64,000 nt of DNA from contig NW_019211455.1 in the NCBI RefSeq assembly GCF_002443255.2, positions 10,944,503 to 11,008,502 on the forward strand, given 5' to 3'. The first letter of the stretch is position 1. Each line of letters starts with the position of its first letter. Shown piece by piece: positions 26,893 through 38,831 of this stretch. Below the pieces are notes generated by a model that worked only from the letters and a program-made list of their open reading frames with translations, searched no databases and was not told the origin of the DNA. Origin of the DNA: Varroa destructor (lineage: Eukaryota > Arthropoda > Arachnida > Mesostigmata > Varroidae). Both the position numbers and the translations under genes were made by a program.

Positions 26893-26908
26893 CCCCCCCC
26901 CCCCCCCC
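26893..26908. repeat. Poly-C homopolymer (16 C)
   Basis: A run of 16 C is read directly. It is the last long G or C homopolymer in the window; none of ten or more bases was seen beyond it. Confidence 0.95.
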
Positions 26909-27360
26909 ACCCCGTCTGTCTCTAGCAATCTCTAGCGTTCCAAGTAGATTCGTCTGCGGCGGGACTGCCCACCCCCGTGTTCCCGACAGAGAAAAAGAGA
27001 GGAAAGACAGCGAGAGTGAGGGGAATCCAAGCTACGCATATCACGGGGCTGCGGGCGCAGGGCTACACTCGCTCTTGGAGCTCGCTTAGACGACTAGGCA
27101 CAAGAAGGCGTTGATATGATCAACCTTTGAAAATATACACAAGCCGCCCTGCTGACAGGGATCCAATGGTAGGAAGCGAACGCAAGGCAGGCCTCCAACG
27201 GCGCACATACACTAGAGGGCCGCCGGGATCATAATATTAGATGGAAAACAGCGACAGGCCTGAGCCGACCGGAAGTACCTTTTGACAACGATCAGGGAGC
27301 TGGCCAACCAGTTAGCTGCATAACCTACCGACTACAATTCTATACTGCCATTCTGACATT

Positions 27361-27409
27361 AAATTAAACCGAAGATAGAAACTGCTGGTTTCTATCTTCA
27401 GTTTAATTT
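27361..27409. repeat. Near-perfect hairpin, 22-bp arms, 5-base loop
   Basis: Arms 27361-27382 and 27388-27409 are reverse complements with one mismatch, around the loop TGCTG. The stem core is GAAGATAGAAAC with GTTTCTATCTTC. The arms are AT-rich and end abruptly, since the flanking bases do not pair. The loop is shorter than in typical animal microRNA precursors, so a foldback element footprint is at least as likely. It lies about 2.4 kb upstream of the Dbx start codon. Confidence 0.9.
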
Positions 27410-27639
27410 GAGGTTTTGCTTAATCTTCAGTTCGCCTCGTCTGCTAAACACTGATTCGACGTTGCTATAATATTGAATCTCCCACGGTTAAAACCTTCAA
27501 CAATTACTTGCCTGTGTTAGCCTAATTAAAAACAACTTATACCTATTTATCTAGTGCGTTTTTTTATGCTCTACAATAGCAGCAACACCGGTAGCATCGC
27601 TATTAGTAATCCACTTAAACGCATCGCAAACACTTCAAC

Positions 27640-28850
27640 ATTTATTTAGCACCATCTCTCCACTGAAGCCGCCCAATATTGCACCGTTTGCACAGCACTA
27701 CTGCTTCCGGTTTCGGCAGCGCAGAGTCTTTCGCGAGGCGGTTCCCGCCTCGTCAGCCCGCGGAACCAACCCTCGTTCTCTTGGGCATGCTTCGGCTGCT
27801 CTCCGTTTCCCCCTTTCAGCCAACCCCATGTACCCCACACTTGTCCCTATGGCTCAAAGCAGGACCCTGGCAGGCATCGAGCCAACTCCCTATACAGTCC
27901 TTTTTGTCCGGCGCGAATGTGTAGGCTGCCGCGAGGGAGCATATTAATACATAATCTTGTCTGGTTGCACCGACGCTGCAGCCGCAGCCGCAGCTGCAGC
28001 CGCTGCTATCACCACCGCTACTGCTGCTGCTACCGTTGGTGGTAAGCTATCGCACACGCGGGCGTTCTCGTCGAGTCCGTCAAGCCTAAGGAGACTCGGA
28101 CAGTTGTAGCTGGAGCCGGGGCTGGCAGCAATAGCGTTGAGGCTTGGCTAGGTTTTGCCGCGCGAACCGTTAGCTCCGCCCCCTTTTGGGCGGGGCCTCC
28201 AGTGACTGTCCCTCGCGCCCTCTACTCCTTCGCGTGCGCCTTCCTCCCCTCCCCTTCCCTCCCATCCCCCGCCCTCTGTTCCCCTTTCCCCCGATCTCGT
28301 TCGAGTGAGCGAGGACCGCTAATCGGCGATTAAACTACCACCGTTGGCTGGCGCCGCTTGGGGTCGAAACCGTCACCGCCGCTGTTCGTCGTTGGAGAGT
28401 GCGAAACTGCTACAAACGTTGAACGGCGACGGCCCTGACGGAACCCACCAGAGAAGGAAGCATATTTTCGAAGGAACGCACTAAACCTGCTCAGAGGGAG
28501 TTGAACGGTCAGTGCGCGAGTACACTCTGGGAAGGCGGCTCGGCAGGATTGGAGGAACTGCACATAGGGTTCATGCAATACGCTGTGGCGCTTGCCTATG
28601 CTGTGCAACACCACGCAGGCTTTTCGACGACTACAACAGGTATAGCTGTTGTCACTTCGAATACTATTGCTATTGTAGTATATGGCGATCCTGCAGTATT
28701 CAACTAAATAAATCGCTGACGCAGGCGCGCTAAGGATGCGGAGCTGGAAGGCAAGGCTTTGAAGTGGAGTGCTCGGAATAGTTTGGCCAGCTGCATTGAC
28801 GGTCAGCGGCGATCGCAACGGCGATAGTATTGCATCCTTCCGTCGCAAAG
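27640..28850 (+). promoter_or_regulatory. GC-rich patch upstream of Dbx, candidate promoter or enhancer region
   Basis: Composition turns GC-rich about 0.9 to 2.1 kb before the Dbx start codon. It includes a GCT/GCA/GCC triplet-rich stretch (about 27972-28035), an inverted pair of GC-box-like motifs around 28174-28196 (CCGCCC and GGGCGG) and a long pyrimidine-rich stretch (about 28230-28300). Frames on both strands are low-complexity and lack domains. Regulatory use is inferred from position and composition only. No transcription start can be fixed. Confidence 0.35.
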
Positions 28851-29764
28851 GGTGGAGAAACTAAAGGAGTAATGGATCTTCTGGACCGACTGGAGCCATG
28901 GGCTTGTGCCAGAAGGCCCCAGTTTTAATAATTCGCTATAAACGAGCGGGTAAAGCTTAATTTCGAAGCCGAAAACCATTATTGCCAGGTACGTGACTAC
29001 GACATTGTTGTCGTCAGATTGCAAAACGGGCTAGTTAGACTAGCCGCATCGGCAGTGTAACAACAACACGAACCAACGTGTTGTGCACGTAGTAATAGTG
29101 CACGGTGAGGAACCCAGAAAGAGCGAGGAGCGGACATGTGACCCAGACAACACAAAGCGAAGCTTTTCCATCCAAGTGCAATACACAGATATCTATGTAT
29201 AGTTGTACAGATCCGTTGTGTCTTTATAGGCACGGGCCGATGTTGACGTTCATATTGTTGATGTTGTCGTGGCCATCATTGCGATCGTGGGGCACATCTA
29301 TTGTCGTCTAGTGGGTGCTCTGTGCAATAAGAAGAAAAGCGAAGTTATGTGAACGAGTCTTGGCTGGCTTTGCGGTAAATGGAACGAATTTTTGCGAAGC
29401 AAGACGACCTTTTGAGATCAAAACAGGTGGCATCCGGCATAGGTTCAGCGGCGTCTGGCGCTTAATGTTCGCATACGCTCATGGCAAAGGAGTTATTGTC
29501 GTTGCGGCACAACATCGCGACCCTGGAGTAATTCATATTATAGCAGTGTTGTATAGTCGTTCATCTACTAACCATCAGTGCTTTGTAATAATTAATAGAG
29601 AGTGTTAGTGTAGGTGATAGTGGTTACTTACCAGCAACAACAGAAGTCCTTCACGACGGAAAAAGCGTGAAGAATAGCTTCTAACCGTTCGACCGGCGTA
29701 TACGCTTCGGTCGATTTAGCATAAATAAAGCGAACCAAACAGATCAAGCCAGCGTCGTGATTCC
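28851..29764 (+). other. Immediate upstream region and probable 5' leader of Dbx
   Basis: This is non-coding sequence before the Dbx start. An in-frame TAA at 29726-29728 closes the reading frame upstream, so translation must begin at 29765 or 29774. A small 7-bp hairpin (CTTCACG and CGTGAAG) lies at 29649-29672. Where the leader starts, and whether it contains a 5' UTR intron, cannot be told. Confidence 0.5.
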
Positions 29765-30317
29765 ATGCCCATCATGGATGCGAGCTCAGACAGTAGCAAT
29801 AATAGCGTCGACGTTGAGGAGGCTACCGACGTCAAAGTGCAGGTTCAACAGGTCCAACAACAGATGCAGCAGCTGCAACAGATCCACCAAATGCAACAAA
29901 TTCAAGCTCACATGGCTCAAGCTCAGGCCCAGGCACAGGCCCATGCCGCACAAATGCAACTTGAACCGATCGAGCTGAGTGCGCGAAGGGCAGCCTTCTC
30001 TGTCGATCATATCCTAGAGCGGAATTCAAACTTTCCAGCTATGGCATTGCCTGGCCTACACGGAATACCAAACCTTCCCAATATTAACATGGCTACTTTG
30101 GGGATGACCGGGCCCCCATCGGCGATCGCAACTGTACAGACGAAAACCGAACCCGAGGAGTCAACGAGGGGAGACTCTGTTACACCTAATAGAAAACCGC
30201 TTAAATTCAGTATAAATGCCATTCTTGAACGAGACGATTATCCTCGAACGGATCGTTCGCCATCACCCTTAGAAGTCGGGACGCCGCTTCAACCTCTGTG
30301 CCACTTCCCTGGTCCAG
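29765..30317 (+). CDS. Dbx: Dbx homeobox protein, coding exon 1 (N-terminal, Gln-rich, two eh1-like motifs)
   Basis: This is the first coding exon of a Dbx-family homeodomain transcription factor, a nuclear DNA-binding repressor that in other animals patterns neural progenitors and interneurons. It encodes residues 1-184. A Gln-rich stretch (about 26-66, with an AQ repeat) precedes two eh1-like motifs, FSVDHIL at 78-84 and FSINAIL at 148-154. Such motifs recruit Groucho/TLE corepressors. The second matches the LKFxxNAIL block that I recall from vertebrate Dbx1. The first ATG (29765) has a poor context. The in-frame ATG at 29774 has A at -3 and G at +4, so translation may start there, giving MDASSDSS. 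The exon ends at a consensus donor (CAG then GTGAGT) in phase 1, and its overhanging G joins exon 2 as GAA. The three joins give 331 codons in all. Confidence 0.93.
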
Positions 30318-31005
30318 GTGAGTCCGACTATAAAAATCTAACACATCCTTATGAAGTAAACACTTTATTGCATTTATGAATTCTACACAAGTGCAAGCAA
30401 AATTTACTGCATGTTTCAGGTTGTTGTATCGATACATACGTTCGTAAAGATCGGATAAGGATCGACAAGCGTTTTGTGTCTAACGTTTGTATCAGAAAAT
30501 CAGGCCATATATCCTAATATGCTAAGCTTTGTCATTCTGCCCTCATGATATTTCTGTTCGTGACTGTGTTTCTATCTATGCGGGTATCTTCAATTGCTCA
30601 ACGGACGATTTGCTTGTCTTTGAACCGTGGGCTTGAGCTGATGTTTCTTTCAAACCTCTAAGCATCGTCTGAGTTCATAGTTTGAGGGGTCAAACTCCGT
30701 AATTACACCGAAAGCTAGACGGCAAGCATGATGTTTCGAATGTCCGTTGTAATGCATAGATTTAAATATTTTGCTTTTAACCTATCTTTTACCAATTATT
30801 ACCATGTTCTTCTGCATAGGCTCGTCTACAAAGGTTTCACATAAGAAATGTAGATCTTCTATTGATCTTCTTATTGCTGGGGTTAAGCTGCCAAATCTGG
30901 CGCGAAGGACCACAGTAACTGAACCTTTAATAAACTGCAACATTAAAAACAGTTAAAAAAAAAAAAGTGTACACGCTTTCGTATATCTCTCTTTCTTCTA
31001 CAGCA

Positions 31006-31032
31006 ATAGGTTACAGGTATCCTGTAGCCTAT
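31006..31032. repeat. Hairpin, 12-bp arms with 3-base loop
   Basis: ATAGGTTACAGG (31006-31017) and CCTGTAGCCTAT (31021-31032) pair with one G/T-type mismatch around TAT. It is a short foldback in Dbx intron 1 of unknown meaning. Confidence 0.6.
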
Positions 31033-31397
31033 CATAAAATCGCAATTCAGGCTTTCCTATAGACGTCGATCACCTTTCTAATTATTCAGTCACTGCGCAT
31101 ACTATACAGACACATTTCTGCCTGGCCGAAGATCGAAAGAGATAAACGACCACTAGTTCCAACCTCACCAACGGCATACCCTGCACAATCCGTATGAATA
31201 TAGAGCGTTATACTTAATTTTAACCGCCAATCTCGTACACGATCGCGAAAACATTCACACATTATTTTTATAGTTATTTAATTATCGTTTGGTTTTTCCT
31301 TTAGTGGGCTTAAAGCATGCGTCTGTTTATATGAAAAGCCAAAGCTCAAAGGACCCGATCTCACTGCTGCTTACTGCCGCTCATACTCCAGATCGCT

Positions 31398-31482
31398 GGG
31401 GACTGTGGTGGTACAGTGGCAACATATTTGCTTGCCTAATCTAAAGGTAAATAGCGGTCGAGGTTCGATTGCGAGGTAGACA
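31398..31482 (+). mobile_element. tRNA-like sequence, probable SINE remnant
   Basis: The A box TGGTACAGTGG (31409-31419) matches the Pol III consensus exactly. The B box GGTTCGATTGC (31462-31472) differs from consensus at one base. The spacing of 42 bases suits a tRNA-derived promoter. The ends do not pair as an acceptor stem and there is no clear anticodon arm, so this is not a functional tRNA gene. No poly-A tail or target duplication was seen, which suggests an old or 5'-only copy. Confidence 0.5.
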
Positions 31483-34400
31483 CACTCCTTTTTAAGCTGG
31501 AAGCCAGCTGTTTGAATTGAGGATTTGGTAGAGCAGTACCGAGCGTAGAAGTCAAAACATTTACTTACTTATATACTTTGGATCAGGTACCTGTATCTAT
31601 GCGAAATTATGTAGCCAAACCACGTCCAGCTGAAGTGCAGCAACCTAAACAGTTTTCTAGTTTAGCAAACACTTTCAAAAGTAAGTGCTTGAGAACCACG
31701 TTATCGCACAATAACTTATAAGTTTAGAAATAACAACCATGGGACTTCTAGACTGATGCCGATATCTGATTCTAGACTGATATTAATTCCTATAACTGTG
31801 GTATAAAGCCATATTAGCGTTAATGACTCGTTAGTAAATTTGACCCGTTCAGTAATTTACAACCAAAACAGAGCTTGCCTGTTCACTATAGTTTTACGTT
31901 CCACAAAACGGATAACGTTCTCTTCTTGAACAATATTTGTCAACAGAACGTCAAAGCTACAAGCACACACACTTTTCCAATTACAGCCAAACTTAATTAC
32001 AAAAATCCGAGAAGATGTTAGATAATTTAATTACTCATTGAGCATGAGCAGCCTTAACTTGCCGTCTAAAAAGAAGGACAAAAAAAGACTTTGGAAGCGG
32101 GCGTTCGTTTTACTTCAACTTTGCATATCGATAGAGAGGGATACTTTTAGCATGTACCTATATCCGGCCAGGCCAAACTCTGATCTAGTAAGGCAGGCGC
32201 TTAACAGAATCGTAGCTAGTTTCAAAATCTTTCAATCTCTCTACACTATCTACAAGCTCACGAAACCCAATACGCCCCCATCGCGTCGTTATTCCTGATC
32301 AGTATCTGCATTTTATTCTTTTTAGACGTAAGAGGACATAGACAATGACTGAAGTTATGCGTTTCAAATTTGTTTAAAATCAGCTGAATTTGTTCCTGTC
32401 ATAGTCTGCAATAATATGCGAGCAATTCTCATCGTAAAGCGATCAACAGGCCATCTATTGGGTTATTGGGTAAACATGATAGAAAACTGCGAGGAAAGCA
32501 AGCGTAGTCTGGATTATTAGCGAAAGCAATAAAGCTTCGCTGGTCTGCGAACACCGTGCTCTGGTAGGTATCAGGCAATTCCCGATCGACGACGTGTGTC
32601 GGAGCCAGGACCTGCTGCTGTTCAACAAACGCATCGGGCGGTTAGTCAGGTGTAAGCGCGAACTTTGGTATGATAGCTAACTAGCCGGCTTGACCTGGTA
32701 CCAAATTATGGGATGACACCGGAACTTAAAAGGGGGCTACGGGGGTCCTAAGGCTAAGGTCATTGTTTGCGAATCGCAAGGACAACAATAAACTTAACGA
32801 CCTTAGTTATCTCGAATTTTGGCGAGCTTAACTGGTCTAGCACTATGCGTCCTACATGCGTTGAGCTGTGCACTCATAATCTGTATTAATCTATAGCATG
32901 ACTCTCATTGGTCATCATTTATATTTCGATAACGTAACCCGGTCATCGTTGGTCCTACCTGTTCTGTTGTCCGAACGTATAAAAATATCTTCAATTCGTC
33001 TATGACATCCATAAAATGCAGGCCTTAAATCAGCCGGGGTTTGCGATAGATACCTGAATAGTAGTAGTTGGACTAACCAAACGTTAGGCAAAATCTTAAG
33101 CTCTTCGCACATAACTAATTACTCTTTATCAACATGAAGATAATAATGAATTAGTTATAAACGAAACATGGAGAACACTAGGCTAATCGAAAGAGGAACA
33201 CATCAATTCCATTTACTATGCATACCCCAGGATCTAAATTTGCTAAAATTATTTATTTCTTAGGTAGGACCACTTGTTGGCTTCGTTCGATTGATGGCCT
33301 CCTGCTTCGTCTTCCCGTGAGCTCCAAATCAAAGTCTGGGTTGTGTTGACTGTTCCTTTGGCACTATCGCACCGCCATTTAGAAGGCACCCTCTCTGCAG
33401 GGAGGTTAGACACCGTTTGGCCTTTGCTCTGGTACAATCACTTTCCTTGGGTTGGTTTGATCGTTGAATTTGTCCTACCCTGTTCCTGGCGTAGCCCATA
33501 AGCAGGACGGGGCAATATAAGCTTGTCAGAAATGCGAAACGACGAAAGTAAACGAGTCAACCAGGACCCGCCTAAACGCTTCTACATCAGCTGGCTAACA
33601 AATGCGTTGGCTAGCAGTTTCGGCCTATAGCCTTGGGAGACTTGTCGACAGCTGCTTCAGGCTTGGCAACATATTTCGAATGAATTTGTACCCCATTTGG
33701 GCGCAGGACTTTCTTCCTCGTTTGATAACAAAAAAACTAAGAAGTGACTTGGTTCGAGGAGAGTCTCACTGCAATAAGGGCGTACCGCGATAACCAGCAG
33801 ATCTGTGTCGTACGCGTGGCGGGGAGCCTCATAACGCTTAGGGAAACATATTATTAGGAACTAAATACAATAACACCTTAGTAAAGCAGCATTCAGTGGC
33901 AACACTGACGAATTCACAGGTTCAACTAATTGTTAAGAAGGTGTTGCTTACTTCACGTGTCTGTTAACTTGCATTTAATAACACTATCTTGTTTAGAGTT
34001 ACCTTGAAAACAGGTGAGTTTGGGTATACTCCAGTCGTAGCCCGTGCTAACTGGTTCCTAATGGATTCAATATTGCTTGGATACTTGATTACATTTCTTC
34101 GTAGAGGCGTCTATTCTCAAGGGTCTGAAATCGTAGAAAGCGGCGTTGTTCTGAGTATTCAAGCTCTACCTAACGGTTAATAGTTATTTATGCCTGTAAA
34201 TAAGATAGAATGCAAGCTAGGTTCTATGACGATTTCTCCATAGTCCATTCATTCAATACGTACATTTGTGTTAATTACGATGAGGTTATTGTGACACGTA
34301 TAGTGAAACATAACATTAATTCTGTAACTAACTCACGGCTGATAGAGGGCAGTGTTATGGATTTCAAAATTCTCTGCAATGGTTACGACAGGGGCGAAGT

Positions 34401-37400
34401 CTACTGAACTGCTTGAAGACATCTTGATTCTGTTTGACCTTCGACAAGTTTATACGCATACGGATCGTCTCGGCTCGCGCTACTTTCAGTCAGATTGGTC
34501 CTCTGCTCTCGTATCTAGCTAGCTAAACTGTGTATGTAATTTCGACCTTGCTTTTCCCAGATCACCTTTCAGCTCATCGACAAAATTTGCCTTTTGCAGT
34601 GGCTATAGGCCATCATTGTAGGATGATGCGTAGCATGCGTCTACGATAATTGTTGCGGTATTGGGATGAGCAGCTGGCACGTTTTACTGGGAGCATGAGT
34701 TCGAAACCAAGCCACACAGACGCTGAGCAGCGCAGCGTTGGCAGAAGACCGCGAAAACGCCCTAGTGAAAATGTTCGATATATTCATATCGTCTCCTGGA
34801 AGTGATGATAATCTCTGTTTAGCCGCGGTTCCCTAGTCACAAGCGTACTCTTTGGCAAGGGGTGCTCTCCATCCCAGGGGTCCCATATGCCTCATAATCC
34901 TCGGCCGTTATCCTTATATAGCTTTTTGCCGATTCGCATCAAGCGGGGCTATGTGTACATGTGCGTCTCTTATGTAGCTTGTAGCGGGCCTTTCTGAACG
35001 GCTTGCTTAAATGAGCTAAATTTCACCATGGCTACTTTATCGTGAGGGGGTCTCCTAATGCACACATATATTAGCTACGTGATGAAGGACGGGGCAATCG
35101 GCGAGCAAACCGCCCAACTACCGTTTTGTGCGGTGTACTGCTGCTGCTTAGACTATACAAGAAAACTTATCCTCGGGAATGTATTGCAGGATTGGCAGCT
35201 GAGGTGCCAATGCAGCGCAGCCTTGGTGGTGAGGACAGCTAGGTTTTATATACGTGGATTCAAAACGATACTATCTTGAGAAAGTCACTAAGGCATTGAT
35301 CATGCGTATGTCAGAAACAGATGAATGTATATTAACATTAGTCATTTCTTTGAATGCTCAATTGTTTGTCTCACTTAATTTAGAACGATATATATATGCG
35401 TTCAGAGCTCGCGTCAAAATTTTAAGGCTTTTAATCAACAAAAATAAAAAAAAAACAACAACGATCGAAGAGACAAACCATCAACGATACATTTTCTACA
35501 GCTTATGCATAGTTATTAAAAAATAGATCGCCAACATTTTATACTGAAACAATGATTGCCAGATCAGATTTTCGTTCGCTCAGCTAGTTACATTGGGATG
35601 GCCGCAGGTGTTTCGGTAGATGTTATCAGAAATATTTCTACTCGTTTTGTTATCGTTGAGAGAATCTCGAATCGTTCAATGACACTATATTTATATTAAC
35701 CTAAAGTATAATTTCGAATTAAGGTAGGAACAACTTATACTTAACTTAACTATAAAAAACGATTTGGCCCTTTACACAGATGGCCCCGCCAGATTTTATT
35801 TTCGCGACTGCCATTAACTCGATTGTTAAATCAATAACGAACCCTGAGATAATTAATGATCGCTCCACGCATACGATCATAAATAATTTTCAGCGCCATT
35901 TCCGTTTCGCTCAACGAACTTGTCAATGCGTACATCAATAAACGATTAATCCGTAAGCTCGCCTATGTTTCCCCTACTAGAGTTTATTTCTCTTGTTTTC
36001 TTCTTTATATTGATTCTACTTAAGCCGAAACGAATTGTATTCATTGACGACAAGCATTATTATCATTACAGGCCTCCGCCCACCCCTCTCTTAGTTCAAC
36101 CTTCTCACATCTAGCTCATCAACGAAACATTCATATATAGCTAGCACGATCGAGTATATGTCACTTGTCTAGTGGCCTTCGAGATCGTCATATGACCACC
36201 GCTTTCTAATTCTCTCACTCTAATTCGATGCTCGACGAGTTCCTTCATCCTCATACTCTTTCGCCTTCGACCTTCTCCTTGCTTGTCGTGTTCACTCTGC
36301 GTTTGCTTTCCTACAGTTGCCGACGCCGCCCGCTCTTCTCGTGTCTATCGTCACACCGAACAGATTGATTCAAAACAATCCCAAGCAGCGAAGTTTTGAA
36401 TCCCGTTACCCCTTATGGGCCGCTGCGGTCGCGGCCATGTTGCCCGACGCAGGGGGAGCGCATGGCGATGAAGGTGAACTGCAGGCGGGAACGAACAGAC
36501 CTCTTCAATAGCCAGGAGCAGCCTGTCGGTCCCCAGTAAACCTAGCTAAACTCCCCTCCTGCCCCGGCTTCCTTTCACCGCAAGAGCGTTGTATGATGAT
36601 GGGACTTACAGCAGTTTCGGTGCGTATGTGCGACTTGTGTCCGTACCTTCACTATAAAGTAAGACAGCCCCAAAGCTCAAGCGCCGACCAAATGGGTTTC
36701 TTTTTCTCTTTGCTTCTCAAGCGAAATCAAACGGTGCCAGTTGTGATCGTCATGGTGCCCAAGCGCGCGCGACGGCTTTCAACTACAGAGTGTGTCTGCG
36801 TCTCATTCCACCCCTGACCCTTCGTCTGATCCTCCATCTTCACTTAGAAAACCGGGAAGCTTTTGGGTCTGATTTGCTAGCTGGGATGTACATAGCTATA
36901 CAGTCGTGAGCGGGTGTTCGGAGAGGAGAGAGACATCTGCACTTGACACCAGACTATGAACGCGAGCTTATGTGTGCAGAATAGCCGTCCGTGGGAGCCG
37001 GCTGCTACCATTGATTCAGCTCTTTATCGTTCCCTTGGTTGCACCACTATGTATTGCCGATCGCATACGCGAGTTCAGGCAGTCAGAGTCGGCGATAAGC
37101 CTAGCAGGCGACACATCGTTCGTTTCTTGGGAGATGCTCTCGACTACTGCCGAAATCCAGATACCAATGATCATCGAAACGGCATCGGGCTGGCAAAATA
37201 TAACTACCTATCGTCCATCAAGCATATGAGACGTAGTCGCGCTTTCAGTGGCTTCTGCAGTTGTTTTAACAAGTCGACTAAATTAACTAGAGTATAAAGT
37301 ACAAACATCCGTGTTTCTGGCGTTACGAGGTACTACGAGGATCAATTGGCGTTTGAAGCTGGTAGTTGAATGTTTTATACTCTGAAGGTGGCTGCTTAGC

Positions 37401-38696
37401 GGAAACTGCTTTTCCACCCTGGATGATGCATTGGACTGCTTAGAGGGCGGCTTTCAGTTATAGCTTTATCGGTAGCAACGAATCTGGGTTGAGAGAATCC
37501 AAGGCGTACTGTTTATCTTCAATTTTCTTAGGTATTTGCGCATCAAGCAACGATCCGTTTGTGTCTCATCAGCATGATATAAGCAGGTTAAACGACTAAT
37601 TTTTAGGAGGAAACGATTCAAGTTGGCTATTAAAAAGTTACGAGCTATTTTTTAGGCCTACGTATCTGTCTTATCGTTGAAGCCATATATATAGAGACGA
37701 TGCTTCTTCCAGTGCCCCCGGCCCTATGAGGAACGCTTAGCGAAAGGGTCGCTTTATCGGTTCTTGCACAAATATGCGATTCACATTGTCCATCTAATTA
37801 CTTTCGCCCAAAGTTTCAAAACCAAACAGGATAATAAAATCTATCTTTGCTGTTTTATTTTCTTTCTTTCGTACTTGCTTCAGGGCGTTTTTTAATCAGC
37901 AAATCGATATATTATTTGCCGTATTCTAGCAATATATATATACATATATATACTATAAATCTGCATGCAAGGGTGGGGTGAAAATCGGCGACGACGACCT
38001 ACCTGTATCCGAATTGTCGTGCACCCAACCATAATATGCTACAGTAAAGAGGACGAATCAAGGAACAATGGATCCAGAAAGATAGGGAACAACTGGCGAC
38101 GGTGGTGCCCGCAGTTGAGCAGCAGTCAAATCACCATCGTGGAAATGTCGCCAACACCGGCGTGTCCTGGCAACACCTGGCTTTGATGGACATGTTTACT
38201 GAGTCGGACTAGAAAACCCGTCGACGCCCGTAAGGAAAGCTCGCGCTCATGTGTTTATATAATGTCAGAGCTCTGCTGGTACATAGGCGCACCCCGGAAA
38301 TGAATACCGAGCCTTCATAGGCTCAATATTCACTTCGCGCATTTTCTAACGCGAGAAGAGCTCACATGGAGGTCCTAACACCATGTAGCTTCATTCCGCA
38401 TATAACATCCATTAAGTATCAAACCAGTTATATAATACATCCGGTTTGCCATGATAGTCCATATTGTGGGCAGTCTTAATGTAACATATAATATTGGATG
38501 CACGAAATAGCTCGCGAGGTACCTCGTGGTTGTCACGTCACAAAAGTAATGCCACCCAGTCCGTTACCTTACGGACCAAAATCACTTCCGCAGTTCTATT
38601 GCTCAAAATATATTCCGAAGATTCGTAACTGATTGGGCAGCTTCTATAGTTCGATAATAATTTAATTTGTGTTTCCTCCGTCGTGGGCCTATGCAA

Positions 38697-38831
38697 GGGC
38701 GCAGTGGTTTGGGTGGCTAACGCGCGTTTTTTACCGTACTCTTCCAGTCGCTGTAAAGCTACAGCAGCCTCGGGTTCAAACTGCGGCGCTGCTAAAAAAG
38801 TCTTTCCTATTACAAAAAAAAAAAAAAAAAA
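38697..38831 (+). mobile_element. tRNA-derived SINE with poly-A tail
   Basis: A GGGCGCAG start is followed by an A-box-like TGGCTAACGCG (38714-38724), a B box GGTTCAAACTG (38773-38783), a partly complementary CTGCGGCGC, about 30 bases of unrelated sequence, and an 18-base A run (38814-38831). The order tRNA-like head, short body, poly-A tail is typical of a SINE on the plus strand. No target-site duplication is obvious. It lies in Dbx intron 1. Confidence 0.6.

Noticed and set aside
28330..28848. 172-codon minus-strand frame upstream of Dbx
   Set aside because: It has no domain, lies in a GC-rich patch, and several plus-strand frames cover the same bases.
31398..31482. Functional tRNA gene
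   Set aside because: The A and B boxes are good, but no acceptor-stem pairing or anticodon arm can be drawn. It is better explained as a SINE remnant.
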